From positions 1 through 7,356 of the forward strand of contig JAGACP010000096.1 in NCBI GenBank assembly GCA_017614055.1: a stretch of DNA of 7,356 nt. The letters are read 5' to 3'. This DNA comes from Erysipelotrichaceae bacterium (GTDB taxonomy: Bacteria; Bacillota_I; Bacilli_A; Erysipelotrichales; Erysipelotrichaceae). Below are positions 5,012-7,356 of this stretch, piece by piece. Numbering within the stretch: the stretch's first letter is position 1; each line of letters starts with the position of its first letter. Both the position numbers and the translations under genes were made by a program. The notes under the pieces were generated by a model. The model did not search any database and was not told the origin of the DNA. It saw nothing but the letters and a program-made list of their open reading frames with translations.

Positions 5012-6127
5012 TTAATCAAAGATTTTAATATATAAATCGGCAATGGCCTGCCTGTCGAGGCTTACGGGATTGTTTCTGAGCCTCTCCGGATTGACCGAAT
5101 CGACCATGAGATCGAAGTCCTCTTCCCTCATCTTGGGAACAGGCATCTCAAGTTCCCTGACAAGATCGACATAGTACCGGCATCCTTCTTCGGCGGTCTT
5201 TTTCCCCATGGCTCCGGCGATATCTTCAAGCACTCCGTTCAGATATCCGCTGCCTCTGGGATCGTTGGAATCTTCCGTATGCGACAGTATGTAAGGATAC
5301 AGCCTGCGCATGACAAGAGATACCGAATGACCGTGTGCAAGACCGTAGAGAGTCGTCAGCTTGTAGCACATCGCGTGGCCTGCGGTAGTCTGAGTGATGT
5401 TTATGGCTTTGCCTGCGGTATAGGCCGCCATCAGCATCTTCCTGTTTCCTTCTTCCTCATTGGCGAGATAACTGTCCTTCGCATCAACGAACATCCTTAT
5501 GGCCTCATCGGCATATCCCCTGCTTTCGTCGGTGGCTTTCACGGCCCAGTAAGATTCCACGGCATGCGACAGCGCATCCAGCATCGTCGCCTTCCTCTGA
5601 TAATCATCGAGAGTCTTCAATGCGTCGGGATCGAACAGTACCGCCTGAGGTATGCTGCTTTCATCGGTCACCGTGACCTTCTGTCCGTCTTTGTATATGA
5701 TCGCGAAGCGGGTAGCTTCCGAGCCTGTTCCGGCAGTCGTAGGTATCGCGATGAAAGGGATGTCGTTCGGTACGATCTCCTGCTTGAGATAGTCAACGCT
5801 TTCATCCATAAACATGAAAGTCTTTATGCATTTGGCGGTATCCATCGGTGAACCGCCTCCGACGGCGATTATGCAGTCGCAGCCGTTTTCTCTGAACACC
5901 TTCATGCCTTCAAGTATGCCTTCATATAAAGGATTGGGTCTTATATCGTTGAAGTAATGGATCTTTATGCCGAGCCTGTCTTCAAGGCCTGCGAAATATC
6001 CGCTGAGTTTCAATCTGTAAAAAGACTTTCCTGAAACAAGGAGGATGTTCCTGTATCCTTTCTCCTGCAGGTATCCGTCAAGGTCTGCATAGTCATCTCT
6101 GTTGGACAGTATAGTCTGGCTGTTCAT
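5012..6127 (-). CDS. iron-containing alcohol dehydrogenase, phosphonoacetaldehyde reductase-like
   Basis: The 371-residue protein is a complete group III (Fe-type) alcohol dehydrogenase. The nucleotide-binding loop GGGSPMDTAK is at 90-99 and the family signature PTTAGTGSEAT at 129-139. The four metal ligands are expected at D184, H188, H251 and H267 (in DALSHAVESYW and TTAGHAMCY...LAHGHS). The segment from 136 to 268 (F-A-I-I-Y after GSEAT, the ESYWAVKAT block, GKAINITQTTAGHA) looks most like the hydroxyethylphosphonate dehydrogenase/phosphonoacetaldehyde reductase subgroup. That is a recollection of the family pattern, and no phosphonate genes are nearby. Other short-chain aldehyde or alcohol substrates remain possible. 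A strong site, GAGGTG, lies 5 bases before the ATG and directly after the DUF4230 stop, so the two genes are co-transcribed. No terminator follows. Confidence 0.93.
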   Translation of the reverse strand: MNSQTILSNRDDYADLDGYLQEKGYRNILLVSGKSFYRLKLSGYFAGLEDRLGIKIHYFNDIRPNPLYEGILEGMKVFRENGCDCIIAVGGGSPMDTAKCIKTFMFMDESVDYLKQEIVPNDIPFIAIPTTAGTGSEATRFAIIYKDGQKVTVTDESSIPQAVLFDPDALKTLDDYQRKATMLDALSHAVESYWAVKATDESRGYADEAIRMFVDAKDSYLANEEEGNRKMLMAAYTAGKAINITQTTAGHAMCYKLTTLYGLAHGHSVSLVMRRLYPYILSHTEDSNDPRGSGYLNGVLEDIAGAMGKKTAEEGCRYYVDLVRELEMPVPKMREEDFDLMVDSVNPERLRNNPVSLDRQAIADLYIKIFD

Positions 6128-6139
6128 AAATGCACCTCT

Positions 6140-6931
6140 TTATCGCTGATCCCTGAACTTGACTTCCAGGGCATAGCTCTTCGATACTTCCTTGACGATC
6201 GGAGAATACATCTCCCAAACCGAAAGGATGGCGAACCTGTCGGCTGTATCCAGCACGTTCTGGCTGTCCAGCTTCTCCTGCATCTTCTCCCTGACTCCCG
6301 CCTGGATCTTCATTGAATCTTCCACGGTCATCTTGATGTCTCCGAACGCCAGCAGACCTTTCTCCGTATCGCCGAAATCTATCCTGTCTTCGGGAATGTT
6401 TATCTCTTCCTGCTGCGCATGAGGTATGTACATGGTTATCGTACCGTTTGCCTGGTCGAAGACGATGTCCGAAGATCTCAGCGATGAAAGATCCACGGTA
6501 TACACCGCATAACCGCTGTAGGTTATGACCTGGTTCTTGCTGAAGATGGAAAGATTGAAGATGCCCGTATCCTCGATGGTCGTGGCATCCGATACTTCCT
6601 GTTCATATACTTCTATCTTCTTGAGCTTGCTGGAATCGCCAAGTATCGCTTCCTCGAAATCCGCAGCCGTGTAGCCGAAGATGCCGTTGTTTTCGATGGT
6701 CATATCCTTGCCGTCAACCGACTCCTCGATCCTGAAGACCGTCTTGAAGGCTTTCGAAAGGAAATTGACCTTCGGAACGATCAGATAAGCCAGCAGCGCG
6801 ATTATCAGAAGTGTAGGCAGGGAAGAAAGCAGGATGTTTCTGAAAGTCGCCTTCGACGTGCCTTTGCTCGCGGCCTTCTCCACCTTCTTCAGGAATTCTT
6901 CTTCATTGAAGTCTTTCTTGTTGTCGTCCAT
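6140..6931 (-). CDS. DUF4230 membrane-anchored protein
   Basis: The 263-residue protein has a charged cytoplasmic N-terminus (1-31, rich in Lys and Glu), one membrane helix at about 33-53 (ILLSSLPTLLIIALLAYLIV), and an extracytoplasmic DUF4230 domain from about 62 to the end. Marks of the family include a Y-S-G-Y-A-V-Y-T-V-D-L strand, then T-I-T-M-Y-I-P and the I-D-F-G-D segment, followed by a long helical region ending in a basic tail. DUF4230 has no known function. The start lies 2 bases after the TAG of the PASTA-like gene, with AAAGGA 6-7 bases upstream, and the gene is followed after 12 bases by the dehydrogenase. Both neighbours upstream suggest a cell-surface role for the first half of the unit, while the dehydrogenase is cytoplasmic. 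Confidence 0.87.
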   Translation of the reverse strand: MDDNKKDFNEEEFLKKVEKAASKGTSKATFRNILLSSLPTLLIIALLAYLIVPKVNFLSKAFKTVFRIEESVDGKDMTIENNGIFGYTAADFEEAILGDSSKLKKIEVYEQEVSDATTIEDTGIFNLSIFSKNQVITYSGYAVYTVDLSSLRSSDIVFDQANGTITMYIPHAQQEEINIPEDRIDFGDTEKGLLAFGDIKMTVEDSMKIQAGVREKMQEKLDSQNVLDTADRFAILSVWEMYSPIVKEVSKSYALEVKFRDQR

Positions 6932-6933
6932 AT

Positions 6934-7356
6934 CTATTCCTTTCTGAAGTCATGATAGTAGATCACGACTTCCGACAGCATATCTATCCAGTCTCCCTTG
7001 CTGAATTTTGCCTTGTCATCTATAACGACCTTGGAGACCTTGTTCAGGAGCTTGTCGTTCTCTTTCTTCAGATCATATACAGGCTCGCATCTGGTATTCA
7101 CTATTCCGATCTCGAAAAGTTCCATCTCCACATCCCTGTGATCCTTGCCGATATAGTGCGAGGAACTGTCAGGCAGTCTTATCTGCCCGGGATGCTGGTC
7201 CTCTATCTCCTTTTCGCTCAGAGGCTTGTAGTATCTTACTTCCACTCTTGAATCGACCGATACCCAGTCTCCGTCTTTATACTTGTTTGAACCGTTGATG
7301 GATACTCCGATGACGCCGTTTTCCTTGAGAAGGATGTTCTTCTCCGGCTGTCTTAC
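6934..7356 (-). CDS. C-terminal part of a protein with PASTA-like repeats (cut by right edge)
   Basis: The frame is open from the right edge to the TAG at 6934, giving 140 visible residues, and the true start lies outside. An in-frame GTG at 7245 is internal. The visible part holds one and a half copies of a repeat. The end of copy one is VIGVSINGSNKYKDGDW...SRVEVRYY (about 15-43). Copy two runs from GKDHRDVEMELFEIGI (from residue 70) to VVIDDKAKFSKGDW...SEVVIYYHDF. This G-K-D/Y-x-x-V...F...GF/I ... V-x-I-x-G...F..GD...V-x-I-x-Y-H pattern is common in surface or lipoproteins of Gram-positive bacteria and resembles PASTA domains; I cannot name the family exactly. N-terminal anchoring cannot be judged. 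The gene is coupled to DUF4230 (2-base gap). Confidence 0.8.
   Translation of the reverse strand, partial: VRQPEKNILLKENGVIGVSINGSNKYKDGDWVSVDSRVEVRYYKPLSEKEIEDQHPGQIRLPDSSSHYIGKDHRDVEMELFEIGIVNTRCEPVYDLKKENDKLLNKVSKVVIDDKAKFSKGDWIDMLSEVVIYYHDFRKE

Noticed and set aside
5279..5851. 190-codon open frame on the plus strand
   Set aside because: Antisense to the Fe-dependent alcohol dehydrogenase. It has no ribosome binding site or recognisable motif and is explained as a shadow of a biased coding strand.

Overview
The window looks like chromosome of a low-to-mid GC Gram-positive bacterium (Bacillota). The gene families (YdbC/PC4-like, membrane YdcF, CatA-like acetyltransferase, Imm32, DUF1697, DUF4230), the strong GAGG/GGAGG ribosome binding sites and the very tight packing all fit. 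TGA is used as a normal stop in several genes. An Erysipelotrichales- or Clostridia-type gut or oral organism is my guess; genus cannot be read from the sequence. There is no rRNA, tRNA, CRISPR array, insertion sequence or phage module. No gene-free stretch exceeds about 110 bases.

Every supported gene lies on the minus strand, so transcription runs from the right edge to the left. Four transcription units can be proposed. Unit 1 (7356 to 5012): a protein cut by the right edge that carries PASTA-like repeats, a DUF4230 membrane protein and an iron-containing alcohol dehydrogenase. They are separated by 2 and 12 bases and have no visible terminator. Unit 2 (about 5010 to 4691): a YdbC/PC4-like single-stranded nucleic-acid-binding protein with its own promoter, an AT-rich dyad over the -10, and a strong intrinsic terminator. 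Unit 3 (about 4684 to 2715): a CatA-like O-acetyltransferase followed by a YdcF/DUF218 multi-pass membrane protein. Its promoter has a 16-bp perfect palindrome inside the -35/-10 spacer, the best regulatory signal of the window. Unit 4 (about 2689 to beyond position 1): an unrecognised exported or anchored protein, an Imm32-family small protein, a Cys-rich DUF3795-like/GNAT fusion, a class I SAM methyltransferase and the first 13 codons of a DUF1697 protein. Gaps here are 9, 6, 1 and -4 bases, so the unit is translationally coupled.

Two genes are easy to miss. The DUF1697 start at 39..1 (ATGA overlap) is only 13 codons long. The right-edge gene is open through the window end and is longer than its last GTG suggests. 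The CatA-like gene should start at 4634, because the upstream GTG at 4691 lies in the preceding terminator and before the promoter.

I see no complete, clearly recognisable new defence or biosynthetic system. The points most worth following are the palindromic operator of unit 3, the DUF3795-GNAT fusion, the orphan Imm32 gene in a five-gene coupled operon, and an alcohol dehydrogenase that resembles phosphonoacetaldehyde reductases but has no phosphonate genes beside it.
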